Assembly: GCA_040765295.1 (NCBI GenBank)
Contig: JAXGSB010000001.1
Location: 248,001 to 312,000, forward strand
Origin: Scatomorpha sp040765295
GTDB taxonomy: Bacteria > Bacillota > Clostridia > Oscillospirales > Oscillospiraceae
Direction: 5' to 3'
Length of the DNA: 64,000 nucleotides
Shown: positions 25,762-33,871 of the stretch, in pieces
How the letters are laid out: every line of letters starts with the position of its first letter
How positions within the stretch are numbered: the stretch's first letter is position 1
Translations under genes and position numbers: made by a program
Notes under the pieces: generated by a model
What the model saw: the letters and a program-made list of their open reading frames with translations, nothing else
The model's database searches: none
Told to the model about the DNA's origin: nothing

Positions 25762-27174
25762 TTGGAAAACAAGAGCGCAATAGATATGACAATCGGTACG
25801 GAGTGGAAACAAATACTAAGGTTCTCACTCCCGATTATGCTGGGACATGCACTTCAACAACTATATAATGCGGTAGACAGTATAGTGGTGGGAAACTTCG
25901 CAGGCGCAACAAAGGCCATAAGTGAAAGATACATAGCTGCAATCGGCGGCGGAGTCGCCCTGATGTTTCTGTTTTTAGCTATGGCCGTAGGTCTTGGAAT
26001 GGGAGGCGGCATACAGATTTCCCAATTCTACGGAGCCAGACGCTACAAGCTGCTCAGAAGAACAGCCTCAACCCAGATAATAACCATGGGAGCTGTGGGA
26101 ATGGTTTTAAGCGCCATAGCCTTTATCTTCGCGCGCCCACTGCTCTCTACGGTTATGAACTATCAGGATCCTCTCATGCTCCAAGATGCCGTCAGATACT
26201 ACAAAGCGGCGGGCTTGGGCATAGTTTTTGTCTATATCTACAACGCTATCGCAAGCAATCTCAATGCCATAGGCGACTCCAAGGCAACCCTCTATTTCTT
26301 GGCAATAAGCTCCGTTATGAACATTGTTCTGGACCTTGTTTTTGTAATCTGCTTTCACTGGGACCTGGTCGGAGTTGCGGTGGCGACGGTTATCTCTCAA
26401 ATTGCGAGCTGTGTGGCCGCGTTTATCTACATGATCAAAAAGTACCCCATGCTGGACATAAGGGGCGAGGACTTTGTCTTCGACTTCGAGCGCCTAAAGA
26501 CCACCCTGCGTTTTGGAGTGCCCTCAATTATTCAGCAGTCAATCATATCCGTCGGCAATATTTTTATGCAGAGACTTATAAACGGATTTAATTGGACAGC
26601 CCTGATAAGCGGCTATGCGGTCGGAAACCGCATGGAATCCTTTGCTTTCGTTCCGATCTTCTCGCTTGCCAGCGGTGTATCCACCTTCACCGGACAAAAC
26701 ACAGGCGCCGATAGACTCGACAGAGTATACAAAGGCAGAAAAGTGGCCACGATAATGGTCTTGAGCCTAAGCCTTATCATTTCATTTTCAATCTATCTGG
26801 TGGCTCCGGATTTTGCAAGGGTCTTCGGCCTATCGAGCGACTCTCTCAGAATTGCCGTTGAGTATCAAAGGTTTATGTCCTTTGTGATTATAATTTTTGC
26901 CCTATATATTCCAACAAGTGCCACACTCACGGGCTCGGGAGATACCATGACGAGCACTTTAACAAGCATTACATCTCTCTTCGTCCGAGTCAGTTCGGCC
27001 TATTTGCTGGTCTATGTTTTCGACTATGGCTACAAGGCATCCTGGCTCACCGTGCCGCTGGGCTGGATTTTCGGGGCGACAATAGCTTTTGCAAGATTTA
27101 GCAGTGGAAAATGGAAAGAAAAGTCGGTTTTCAAAAGAGATGCCGGACTGCTGCTCGAGTTTGAGGAGGTATAA
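25762..27174 (+). CDS. MATE family efflux transporter
   Basis: 470 residues with twelve predicted helices in two homologous halves. LPIMLGHALQQLYNAVDSIVVGNFAG is the standard MATE helix-1 motif, and FGVPSIIQQSIISVGNIFMQRLINGF the start of the second half. It exports drugs or metabolites in exchange for Na+ or H+. The TTG at 25762 gives MENKSAID; RBS is weak (GGAAAGGG 11 nt upstream). The next in-frame ATG is at 25786. Stop overlaps the next ATG by one base (TAATG), so translation is coupled. Confidence 0.9.
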   Translation: MENKSAIDMTIGTEWKQILRFSLPIMLGHALQQLYNAVDSIVVGNFAGATKAISERYIAAIGGGVALMFLFLAMAVGLGMGGGIQISQFYGARRYKLLRRTASTQIITMGAVGMVLSAIAFIFARPLLSTVMNYQDPLMLQDAVRYYKAAGLGIVFVYIYNAIASNLNAIGDSKATLYFLAISSVMNIVLDLVFVICFHWDLVGVAVATVISQIASCVAAFIYMIKKYPMLDIRGEDFVFDFERLKTTLRFGVPSIIQQSIISVGNIFMQRLINGFNWTALISGYAVGNRMESFAFVPIFSLASGVSTFTGQNTGADRLDRVYKGRKVATIMVLSLSLIISFSIYLVAPDFARVFGLSSDSLRIAVEYQRFMSFVIIIFALYIPTSATLTGSGDTMTSTLTSITSLFVRVSSAYLLVYVFDYGYKASWLTVPLGWIFGATIAFARFSSGKWKEKSVFKRDAGLLLEFEEV

Positions 27175-27779
27175 TGAAAAAGAGCGGATTTTTTGCGCTT
27201 ATATCCAGAATGAGATATATAAATCGCTGGGGTCTGATGCGCAGCAGCATAGAAGAGAATGTACAGGAGCACAGCCACATGGTGGCGGTGCTTGCCCACG
27301 CTCTCGGACTTATAGCTCGCGAGATTTTCAAAAAAGATGTATCGGCCGAGAGACTGGCCGTGCTTGCGCTCTACCACGACGCGAGCGAAATACTAACCGG
27401 CGATCTGCCGACACCTGTGAAATATATTAATCCGGAAATAAAAGCGGCATATAAGTCCGTCGAGCAGCTCTCCGCCGAAAAACTGCTGGGACTGATCCCC
27501 GAGGAACTCAGAGAGAGCTATACCTATCCCCTTTTGGGCGAATATACAGAGGACGATTCCTATGAGTTCAGGCTCCTCAAGGCGGCCGACAGCTTGTCCG
27601 CGTATATAAAATGTATAGAGGAGCGCAAGGCCGGAAATATGGAATTCGTATCTGCCGAAGCGCAGAGTTTAGAAAAAATAAGAGCAATGGGTTTGGAAGA
27701 GGCGGAGTATTTTATCGAAAAGTTTATACCCGCATTCGAACTGAATCTCGATGAGCTCTGGGACGGAGAAAAGAAATGA
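27174..27779 (+). CDS. YfbR-like 5'-deoxynucleotidase (HD domain)
   Basis: 201 residues. HD-domain residues: QEHSHMVAVLAH, then LALYHDASEILTGDLPTPVKY, and KAADSLSAYIKC. These match YfbR, which dephosphorylates deoxynucleoside 5'-monophosphates. The spacing and the TGD-(L/M)-PTPVK motif are specific for that subgroup. It starts on the MATE stop (TAATG) and overlaps the ACT-domain gene by 4 nt. Role: dNMP pool control or thymidylate salvage. Confidence 0.87.
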   Translation: MKKSGFFALISRMRYINRWGLMRSSIEENVQEHSHMVAVLAHALGLIAREIFKKDVSAERLAVLALYHDASEILTGDLPTPVKYINPEIKAAYKSVEQLSAEKLLGLIPEELRESYTYPLLGEYTEDDSYEFRLLKAADSLSAYIKCIEERKAGNMEFVSAEAQSLEKIRAMGLEEAEYFIEKFIPAFELNLDELWDGEKK

Positions 27780-28045
27780 AAGCGATACTCAGTGTCATAG
27801 GAAAAGACAGAGTGGGCATAATGGCCCTGGTTTGCAATGTCTGCGCCAAGCGCAACGCCAATATTCTGGACATAAGCCAGACGGTCATGTCCGAATGCTT
27901 CACAATGATAATGCTTCTCGATGTTTCGGATTTAAGCTCAAGCTTCAAGGAGTTTAAAGAGGAAATGGCAGAACTGGGAAAAAACCACGGTCTGGAAATA
28001 GCGGTGCACAGAGAAGAAATTTTCAGAGCCTGCAACAGGATTTAG
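27776..28045 (+). CDS. ACT domain protein (UPF0237 family)
   Basis: 89 residues, a single ACT domain: AILSVIGKDRVGIMALVCNVCA followed by ANILDISQTVM. This is the UPF0237 pattern; the protein probably binds an amino acid or other small ligand as a dimer. ATGA overlap with the YfbR-like gene, and 2 nt before the UPF0210 gene. The UPF0237-UPF0210 pair is conserved side by side across Firmicutes, so the two likely act together; the ligand is unknown. Confidence 0.9.
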   Translation: MKAILSVIGKDRVGIMALVCNVCAKRNANILDISQTVMSECFTMIMLLDVSDLSSSFKEFKEEMAELGKNHGLEIAVHREEIFRACNRI

Positions 28046-28047
28046 CT

Positions 28048-29412
28048 ATGTTCGGAATTAACAGAGAAGAAATAATCAGCACAATCGAGATGATCACCAA
28101 GTGGCAGCTCGATATCCGCACCGTGACAATGGGCATAAGCCTAATGGACTGCACCGACTCTAAAGCGAAATTCACGGCAGAAAAAATTTATGATAAGATA
28201 ACAAAGACCGCATCGCGCCTCTCCGAGGTCTGTGAGGAGATAGAATCCGATTTTTCCATACCGATAGTCAATAAGCGTGTGTCCGTCACGCCGATAGCTC
28301 TTGTGGGAGCTGCCTTCGATGAAGAGGGCTTTCTCGAGATAGCCAAAGCTCTCGACAGCGCGGCTCTGGAGCTTGGGATAGATTTTCTGGGCGGCTACTC
28401 TGCGCTTGTGCAAAAGGGTGCTGCTCGAGGGGACTTGGCGCTCATAAACTCCATCCCTTCGGCGCTCAGTCAAACAAAGTTTCTCTGCTCCAGTGTGAAT
28501 TTGGCCAGCAGCAAGGCGGGCATCAATATGGACGCCGTGGCCAAGATGGGCAGGGTAATAAAGGAAGCCGCCGAGAAGACGGCGGATAATTCGGGAATCG
28601 CCTGTGCGAAACTGGTCTGCTTTGCCAATGCCGTCGAGGATAACCCCTTCATGGCGGGCGCCTTCCACGGCACGGGTGAGCCCGACTGTGTGGTGAATGT
28701 CGGCATCTCAGGCCCCGGCGCCATATACGAGGGCATGCTCAAGGCGAGGGGCAGGAGCTTCGATGAGCTCGCCGAGGAGATTAAGAAATCCGCCTTCAGA
28801 GTTACCCGCATGGGTCAGCTTGTAGCGCTCGAGGCCGCAAAGAGGCTCAATGTGCCCTTCGGCATAGTCGATCTCAGCCTTGCTCCGACCCCCTCGTTTG
28901 GCGACAGTGTGGCCCTAGTCCTCGAGGAAACGGGACTCGAGAGCGTCGGCGCTCCCGGCACAACCGCGGCGCTTGCCATGCTCAACGATGCCGTCAAAAA
29001 AGGCGGACTTATGGCCTCTTCCCGCGTGGGAGGACTTTCGGGAGCCTTTATTCCCGTTTCCGAGGATGCGGGCATGATAAAAGCGGTTGAAAACGGGTTT
29101 TTAAACATAGAAAAGCTCGAGGCGATGACGGCAGTCTGCTCTGTCGGTCTGGACATGATAGCTCTCGAGGGAGACACCTCAGCCGAAACAATCTCGGGCA
29201 TCATAGCCGACGAGGCGGCCATCGGAGTTATAAACAACAAGACAACGGCGGTTCGCGTAATACCCGTGCCGGGTAAAAAAATCGGAGACAGCGTGAACTT
29301 CGGAGGTCTTTTGGGAAGCGCGCCGATTATGGCGGTAAATTCCGCTAAAAATGATAAATTTGTCCAAAGAGGAGGGCTGATTCCGGCCCCCCTGCACTCG
29401 TTGAAAAATTAA
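28048..29412 (+). CDS. UPF0210 (PFL family, DUF711) protein
   Basis: 454 residues, the full family length. It shows ITKWQLDIRTVTMGISL near the N-terminus, AFHGTGEPDCVVNVGISGPGA in the middle and VGLDMIALEGDTSAETISGIIADEAAIGV towards the C-terminus, all UPF0210 signatures. The fold is related to pyruvate-formate-lyase-type barrels but no glycyl-radical motif is seen, so the PFL label should not be read as activity. It is paired with the ACT protein upstream. Function unknown. Confidence 0.9.
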   Translation: MFGINREEIISTIEMITKWQLDIRTVTMGISLMDCTDSKAKFTAEKIYDKITKTASRLSEVCEEIESDFSIPIVNKRVSVTPIALVGAAFDEEGFLEIAKALDSAALELGIDFLGGYSALVQKGAARGDLALINSIPSALSQTKFLCSSVNLASSKAGINMDAVAKMGRVIKEAAEKTADNSGIACAKLVCFANAVEDNPFMAGAFHGTGEPDCVVNVGISGPGAIYEGMLKARGRSFDELAEEIKKSAFRVTRMGQLVALEAAKRLNVPFGIVDLSLAPTPSFGDSVALVLEETGLESVGAPGTTAALAMLNDAVKKGGLMASSRVGGLSGAFIPVSEDAGMIKAVENGFLNIEKLEAMTAVCSVGLDMIALEGDTSAETISGIIADEAAIGVINNKTTAVRVIPVPGKKIGDSVNFGGLLGSAPIMAVNSAKNDKFVQRGGLIPAPLHSLKN

Positions 29413-29431
29413 AGAGGAAAGGAGGAGAAGG

Positions 29432-29605
29432 ATGGAAGCCTGGAAAAAAGACAGGATTGCCGAAATCACTCGCCTTGAACAAGCAGGAAAGATGACGGCG
29501 GAGCAAAAGAAAGAGCGTGATGATCTGCGCTATGAGCACATTGAGCTGTGGTCGGAGAAATCAAAGAATCCACCTCTCGAAGAGTTAAAAAAAAGGCAGG
29601 CGTAA
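29432..29605 (+). CDS. Small basic/acidic helical protein (57 residues), DUF896-like in style
   Basis: 57 codons from ATG 29432 to TAA 29605, preceded by AAAGGAGGAGAAGG, one of the best RBSs in the window. Translation begins MEAWKKDRIAEITRLEQAGK and continues MTAEQKKERDDLRYEHIELW, a highly charged helical hairpin. The R-I-x-E-(I/L)-x-x-L ... L-T-x-E-(Q/E)-K-x-E-x-x-x-L-R arrangement is reminiscent of DUF896/YnzC proteins, but I cannot confirm family membership. It sits 19 nt after the UPF0210 gene and before a terminator, so it ends that operon. Confidence 0.7.
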   Translation: MEAWKKDRIAEITRLEQAGKMTAEQKKERDDLRYEHIELWSEKSKNPPLEELKKRQA

Positions 29606-29664
29606 AAACTGAGATAATAAGCCCGCCGGCAAAAATCTGCAGTCAAGAAGGCAGAATAAAATAG

Positions 29665-29692
29665 AAAAGAGCCCCGAGGGCTCTTTTCTTTC
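29665..29692 (+). terminator. Terminator of the MATE-UPF0210 operon
   Basis: 10-bp perfect stem AAAAGAGCCC / GGGCTCTTTT with a 3-nt loop; A- and T-runs make it potentially bidirectional with the convergent SDR gene. Confidence 0.9.
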
Positions 29693-29702
29693 TTGTCTTT
29701 TT

Positions 29703-30491
29703 TCAGCCGTACATTTTAAATATCAGTCTGTTTTTAAGCCTTTCGGGCAGAAGATTGGAAGCAGCGGCAAACACTTTGTACTTCCCGCCCACAATGTGAA
29801 TTCCGCCGGTCTTATCGCTCTCGGCTATTTTAAGTATGGTTTCCGCCACGAGCTTCGGAGAAAAGCCGCCCTGCTCATCCTTTTCCATCGCCGATATCGA
29901 GCGGACTATGCGCTCACCATAGAGCTCCTCTCCCTCAAACGATTTTTCCCTCTTGGCGGTGAAGGTCGTCTTGCTGTCGCCGGGCATCACGGTATTTACC
30001 CTAATTCCAAAGGGCAGAAGCTCTCCGCTTAAAGCCATTGACAAAGAATGCACGGCAGCCTTTGAGGCCGAATAGAAAGCCTGAAAGGGCAGAGGGAAGA
30101 TGGCCGCTGCGGAACTTATATTTACTATGTGAGGATTATCGGAGTTTCTAAGGTGTTTTACAGCCTCTCTTGAGCACATAAACGGAGCAAAGAAGTTTAC
30201 ATCGAAAAGTCTTTTGGCGTCTGCCGTACTTGTGAATTCAACTGCGCCCGATATGCCGAAGCCCGCGTTATTTACCAAAAGGTCCAGCCGATCGCGCTCT
30301 TTAAAAATCTCATCGAAGGCCCTGATGATGTCCTCCTCCGAGCAGAGATCCGTTTTAACGGTTTTAATGCCGTCCTTACTCTCTCCGCTTCTGGAGAGAT
30401 CAAAGACCTCATAGCCGTTTTGGCTCAGAAGGAGAGCCGTTTCCCTGCCTATGCCGCGGCTGGCGCCGGTGACAATCGCTGTTTTTTTCAT
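29703..30491 (-). CDS. Short-chain dehydrogenase/reductase (SDR)
   Basis: 262 residues. TGASRGIG (cofactor loop), NNAGFGISG, the catalytic serine in IVNISSAAA, and YSASK (Y-x-x-x-K). Classical SDR layout, NAD(P)-dependent. The C-terminal part is longer than minimal SDRs and ends NLLPERLKNRLIFKMYG, as in SDRs often labelled DltE/short-chain alcohol dehydrogenases. ATG 30491 follows GAGGTG; a GTG 9 nt upstream lies inside the RBS. Monocistronic. Substrate not predictable. Confidence 0.87.
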   Translation of the reverse strand: MKKTAIVTGASRGIGRETALLLSQNGYEVFDLSRSGESKDGIKTVKTDLCSEEDIIRAFDEIFKERDRLDLLVNNAGFGISGAVEFTSTADAKRLFDVNFFAPFMCSREAVKHLRNSDNPHIVNISSAAAIFPLPFQAFYSASKAAVHSLSMALSGELLPFGIRVNTVMPGDSKTTFTAKREKSFEGEELYGERIVRSISAMEKDEQGGFSPKLVAETILKIAESDKTGGIHIVGGKYKVFAAASNLLPERLKNRLIFKMYG

Positions 30492-30551
30492 AATAAGCAC
30501 CTCGCAATTTTGATTCGATTCTTGGATAAGAATTTTATATCGTTTATTAAG

Positions 30552-30576
30552 AAAAAGGGAAGCTGCTCAGCTTCCC
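30552..30576 (-). terminator. Terminator of the S1-domain gene
   Basis: 9-bp stem GGGAAGCTG / CAGCTTCCC with a 2-nt loop; T-run on the minus strand (AAAAA at 30552-30556). Confidence 0.85.
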
Positions 30577-30593
30577 CTGTGTAGTTATATAAT

Positions 30594-31004
30594 TTATCTT
30601 CTTCTGCGGTTTTTGAGATCTTTATACATCTTATTTTCATTTATGCGGCTGTTCGACTCCTGCATAAAGCGCTTCAGCCTATCCTCAAAAATCTCGTTCT
30701 CCGTTTTAGGGGGAGCTTCGGGAATGGGTTGCGGCTTTGTCTCCGGGGGAGACTCCTTAGCCGGTTCCGAAACGAGAGCCTTTTTAATGGACAGGTTTAT
30801 TTTGCCGCCCTGCCCAAGTTCGAGCACTTTGACTTTGATTTTCATGCCCTCGCTCAGGTGGTCTCTCACATTTTCAACATAGGAGTTGGCGATTTCCGAA
30901 ATATGCACCAAGCCCTTTTGGCCGTTTTCCAAGGTGACAAATGCGCCGAAGTTCGCAATCCCGCTCACTGTCCCCTCAAGGATGGCTCCAACCTTCAAAT
31001 CCAT
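30594..31004 (-). CDS. S1 RNA-binding domain protein (YugI/GSP13-like)
   Basis: 136 residues. One S1 domain at about 3-72: VGAILEGTVSGIANFGAFVTL, GLVHISEIANSYV and LELGQGGKINLSIK. A Pro-rich segment and a basic tail (KNRRRR) follow. This resembles the ribosome-associated general stress protein 13/YugI family and the polynucleotide phosphorylase S1 domain. RBS GGGGGA lies 11 nt before the ATG. Probably binds RNA or the ribosome. Confidence 0.87.
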   Translation of the reverse strand: MDLKVGAILEGTVSGIANFGAFVTLENGQKGLVHISEIANSYVENVRDHLSEGMKIKVKVLELGQGGKINLSIKKALVSEPAKESPPETKPQPIPEAPPKTENEIFEDRLKRFMQESNSRINENKMYKDLKNRRRR

Positions 31005-31121
31005 AGATAAAAAATCCCCCTAAAGTTAATTAGTTATAAATTTTTAAATAAACAGGAAGTTGAATCCACTTATACCACAAAAATGTAAAGATGTAAACTA
31101 AAAAAATAACAAAGAACAGAA

Positions 31122-31147
31122 AAAGCTGCGGTTTTAGCCGCAGCTTT
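31122..31147 (-). terminator. Terminator of the rubredoxin gene
   Basis: 10-bp stem AAAGCTGCGG / CCGCAGCTTT with a 6-nt loop; following T content on the minus strand is modest. Confidence 0.7.
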
Positions 31148-31158
31148 AAGGGCTTTGA

Positions 31159-31314
31159 TTAAAGAGCCTCAAAAGCGCTCTTATCTAAGCCGCAGACAGG
31201 ACAGACCCAGTCGTCGCCTATGTCTTCAAAGGCTGTTCCGGGAGCAACGCCGTTGTCGGGATCGCCTACTTCGGGATCATATACATAGCCGCATACGCAT
31301 TCATACTTTGTCAT
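31159..31314 (-). CDS. Rubredoxin
   Basis: 51 residues. Iron-binding cysteines in YECVCGYVYDP (CxxC type, here C-V-C-G: C6 and C8 region) and WVCPVCG, with the conserved DPDNGVAPGTAFEDIGDDW between them. The first pair reads C-x-C-G rather than the usual C-x-x-C-G, one residue short. The start is ATG 31314 with GGAGG 8 nt upstream; the frame extends to 31353 without an RBS. A one-electron carrier typical of anaerobes, often in oxygen/peroxide defence. No partner is encoded nearby. Confidence 0.88.
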   Translation of the reverse strand: MTKYECVCGYVYDPEVGDPDNGVAPGTAFEDIGDDWVCPVCGLDKSAFEAL

Positions 31315-32065
31315 TTTATTTTCCTCCGTTATAATCGAAATTTCGGCCTTCACGCCTTGGCAAACTCGTCGAAGAGTTTATGCACTGATTATACCATTCC
31401 GGCATTTTAAAGTAAAGCTCAGGACAGCTAAACAAAGATTTTATATAGAATATACACAATACAAAAAATTACAAAAAGGAACAGGTTTACAGTGCTGCGA
31501 GGCAGAGCGAAAAACCCCTCTGAATATTCAAAAAGATTGAAGAGAATGAATATTTAAAAGCTATGTTAAATAAAGCCGATTTTTAAAGCAATGTGGAGAA
31601 CCGGAGCAAAAACAACCGAAACAATAGACAAAGTGGGGAATAGGTGGCCATTTGCTCTCAATAAAAAAGGATAAATTTATCCTGTATTCCAAAAATATAG
31701 GTGAAAATATTCATAAAATTAGTTTACATAACACAAATTATTTTTAAAAAAGAAGTCGAGAAAATGGACGAAAGAGGTTACAAACTGTAATTTTTGAAAG
31801 AGTTTTGAAATAATTTGCCGGAAACTTCAAATTTTATGCAATATGTCGACACAAGATATGGGGTATAAAAAGTATAAATTAAACAAAGTTATACAAGCAG
31901 TAGAAAGACTCGTCGTATTATACGAAAAGTCAAAAAGCTATTTGTGCATATTGCTGATTGAGAATAATTCAACATTTCTTGTATAATTATACTTGAAAAA
32001 AGGAAAGACTCCCCGTTTTTGGTACTTATTCGAATGAGAACGCATTTTGACTGGAGCAGTGTGTT
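31315..32065. other. Long AT-rich intergenic region without genes
   Basis: About 750 bp, markedly A+T-rich, no open frame with an RBS on either strand. It contains a 16-bp palindrome AGGATAAATTTATCCT (31668-31683), a 13-bp dyad TCGTAT-T-ATACGA (31913-31925), the dyad GTATAATTATAC (31981-31992), and a promoter for the SleB-like gene at its right end. It may hold an unrecognised RNA or decayed gene. Confidence 0.55.
31958..31987 (+). promoter_or_regulatory. Promoter of the SleB-like hydrolase gene
   Basis: TTGAGA, 18-nt spacer, TATAAT (31982-31987); the -10 is within the 12-bp dyad GTATAATTATAC. Confidence 0.55.
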
Positions 32066-33055
32066 ATGAAAAAAATGTTCGGTTTCCGTCTTGAAAAAAA
32101 GAAAATAGCGGCAGTCCTGGCATTTGTACTTTTGATGCTTGCTCTTGCGGGATTTTTGGTAATCGATCCGGTGCGAGCCAGTAAAGAAGGGCTCTATTGG
32201 GTCGAGAAAAAAACCTCAACGGCTTCCACGGAATCTGCAAATGCCGATCTAAGCCCTGCCAAAAGCGAAGGCTCCGCGCCGACGGCCTTGATGCCCTCAA
32301 AGCTTCGCCGCCTTGGCTCCGAGCCGGATATGAACTATTTAACCGCCTATGTAAATGATGTTGCCTGCGTCAGGCTTCCCGTCTTTGACGGCAAGATTTA
32401 TGCGGCAATATGGCAGTTTGCCAGCCTATTGGGCGAGAGTATGAACGGCGAGTATATAGGCGAAACCGCATTTAAGGTTTCGGAATACGGAACTTACCTC
32501 GAAGTCGGCGATAGGGCTGTGGTTCCCTTGAGCGATGTAATAAAGACTCCGACCAAAATTTACTATCCGTTGGACATGCTCTGCAGCTTTTATAACATGA
32601 GCTATGAAACAAGCGTCGACATGAAGAGAGCCGACTTTGAACTTAATGAGGGAGAGATATACAAAGTAAAAACCGCATCCGAGGTCTACAACGAGAGTGA
32701 CCTGTATTGGCTGTCAAGGCTGATAGAAGCCGAAGCGGCTAAAGAGCCTCTCGAGGGCAAGATAGCGGTTGGCAATGTGGTTTTAAACCGCGTTAAAAGC
32801 CCGGGTTTTCCCGACGATGTTATAGGAGTCATCTTTGATAAGGAGCACGCGGTGCAGTTCGGACCGACAGAATCCGGCAATATCAATGTGAGTCCGAGTG
32901 AGGAATCCATAATTGCCGCAAAACTCTGCTTCGAGGGAGTAAACATGGCGGGCGGCAGTCTGTACTTTGTAAATCCCAAGGTCGGCGCCGACAACTGGTT
33001 CAAAGAAGAGCTGACATTTGTAAAGACAATCGGCAGACACGATTTCTACGCATAA
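32066..33055 (+). CDS. Cell wall hydrolase, SleB/CwlJ family
   Basis: 329 residues. N-terminal signal anchor (about 12-32). A middle region (about 90-200) resembles the copper-amine-oxidase-N-type domain found in cell-surface proteins. The C-terminal ~130 residues form a Hydrolase_2 (SleB/CwlJ) domain: LYWLSRLIEAEAAKEPLEGKIAVGNVVLNRVKSP with the key glutamate, then a QFGP-type segment and LYFVNPK. Such enzymes cleave peptidoglycan or spore cortex outside the membrane. Whether it acts in germination or ordinary wall turnover is not clear, as no ypeB is adjacent. Confidence 0.87.
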   Translation: MKKMFGFRLEKKKIAAVLAFVLLMLALAGFLVIDPVRASKEGLYWVEKKTSTASTESANADLSPAKSEGSAPTALMPSKLRRLGSEPDMNYLTAYVNDVACVRLPVFDGKIYAAIWQFASLLGESMNGEYIGETAFKVSEYGTYLEVGDRAVVPLSDVIKTPTKIYYPLDMLCSFYNMSYETSVDMKRADFELNEGEIYKVKTASEVYNESDLYWLSRLIEAEAAKEPLEGKIAVGNVVLNRVKSPGFPDDVIGVIFDKEHAVQFGPTESGNINVSPSEESIIAAKLCFEGVNMAGGSLYFVNPKVGADNWFKEELTFVKTIGRHDFYA

Positions 33056-33079
33056 GAAGCGGCAATAGACTTATAAATA

Positions 33080-33108
33080 TTGTATTTTAAGAAAAAGTGT
33101 GCTATAAG
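33080..33108 (+). promoter_or_regulatory. Promoter of rsmG overlapping the upstream terminator
   Basis: TTGTAT, 17-nt spacer, TATAAG. The -10 box shares bases with the left arm of the following hairpin. Confidence 0.5.
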
Positions 33109-33133
33109 TGGACGGGTAACTGTCCACTTTTTT
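33106..33133 (+). terminator. Terminator after the SleB-like gene
   Basis: 8-bp stem AAGTGGAC / GTCCACTT, 8-nt loop, then six T. Located 50 nt past the stop codon. Confidence 0.8.
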
Positions 33134-33146
33134 CGGAGAACAGAAC

Positions 33147-33848
33147 TTGGAAAACAAACTTAAGAAGAGCGCTGCCGAGCTCGGGATAGAGCTTAAAGCG
33201 GAGCAGATAAGAAAGTTTTTAAGATATAAAGAGTGCCTGATAGAGGGCTCAAAGCTGGCAAACCTCACGGCGATTAAGGATGACGAGGAGATAATGAAGC
33301 TCCATTTCCTGGATTCCGTAGCAGTCCTGCCCTACTGTGATTTCAAGGGCAAAAGCCTCTGCGATATAGGCTCGGGCGCGGGTTTCCCGGGAGCGGCGCT
33401 TAAAATTGCCGAGGAGAGTCTTTCGGTCAGCCTTCTCGAATGCCGGCAAAAGCGAGTCAATTTTCTCGAGGGACTTATATCCGAACTTGAGTTAAAAGAT
33501 TGCAGGGTCCTCCCGATAAGGGCGGAGGAAGCGCCGCAAGAGCTGAGAGAGAGCTTCGACATAGTCATATCCCGAGCTGTCGCCGACCTCAGGTTGCTCT
33601 CCGAGCTTTCCATGCATCTGGTAAAAAAAGGCGGGCTGATGCTCGCCATGAAGGGGCCCGAACCCGACCCGGAGCTTGAAGCCGCCAAAAGGGGCATAGA
33701 GCTTCAGGGCGGCGCCATAGAGGCGGTGCACGAGTATGTTCTCCCTTGGGCAGATACAGGAAGAAGCCTGATAATAATAAGAAAGGAAAAAAGCACGCCG
33801 AAGAAATACCCGCGGCGCTTTGCGCAGATGAAGAAAAATCCTCTGTGA
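33147..33848 (+). CDS. rsmG: 16S rRNA (guanine-527-N7) methyltransferase RsmG
   Basis: 233 residues. SAM-binding motif CDIGSGAGFPGAALK with LLECRQKRVNFL next; upstream NLTAIKDDEEIMKLHFLDS is the typical RsmG/GidB N-terminal pattern. It methylates 16S rRNA in the decoding region; loss gives low-level streptomycin resistance in other bacteria. TTG start with GGAGA 8 nt upstream. Usually linked to mnmG or parAB near the origin, but not here. Confidence 0.9.
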   Translation: MENKLKKSAAELGIELKAEQIRKFLRYKECLIEGSKLANLTAIKDDEEIMKLHFLDSVAVLPYCDFKGKSLCDIGSGAGFPGAALKIAEESLSVSLLECRQKRVNFLEGLISELELKDCRVLPIRAEEAPQELRESFDIVISRAVADLRLLSELSMHLVKKGGLMLAMKGPEPDPELEAAKRGIELQGGAIEAVHEYVLPWADTGRSLIIIRKEKSTPKKYPRRFAQMKKNPL

Positions 33849-33871
33849 CAGCAGAAAGGAAGGTATATATT

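Noticed and set aside
31630..31652. MraZ-type repeat (GTGGGG...GTGGCC)
   Set aside because: Only one good and one degenerate copy, and no mraZ or cell-division cluster follows.
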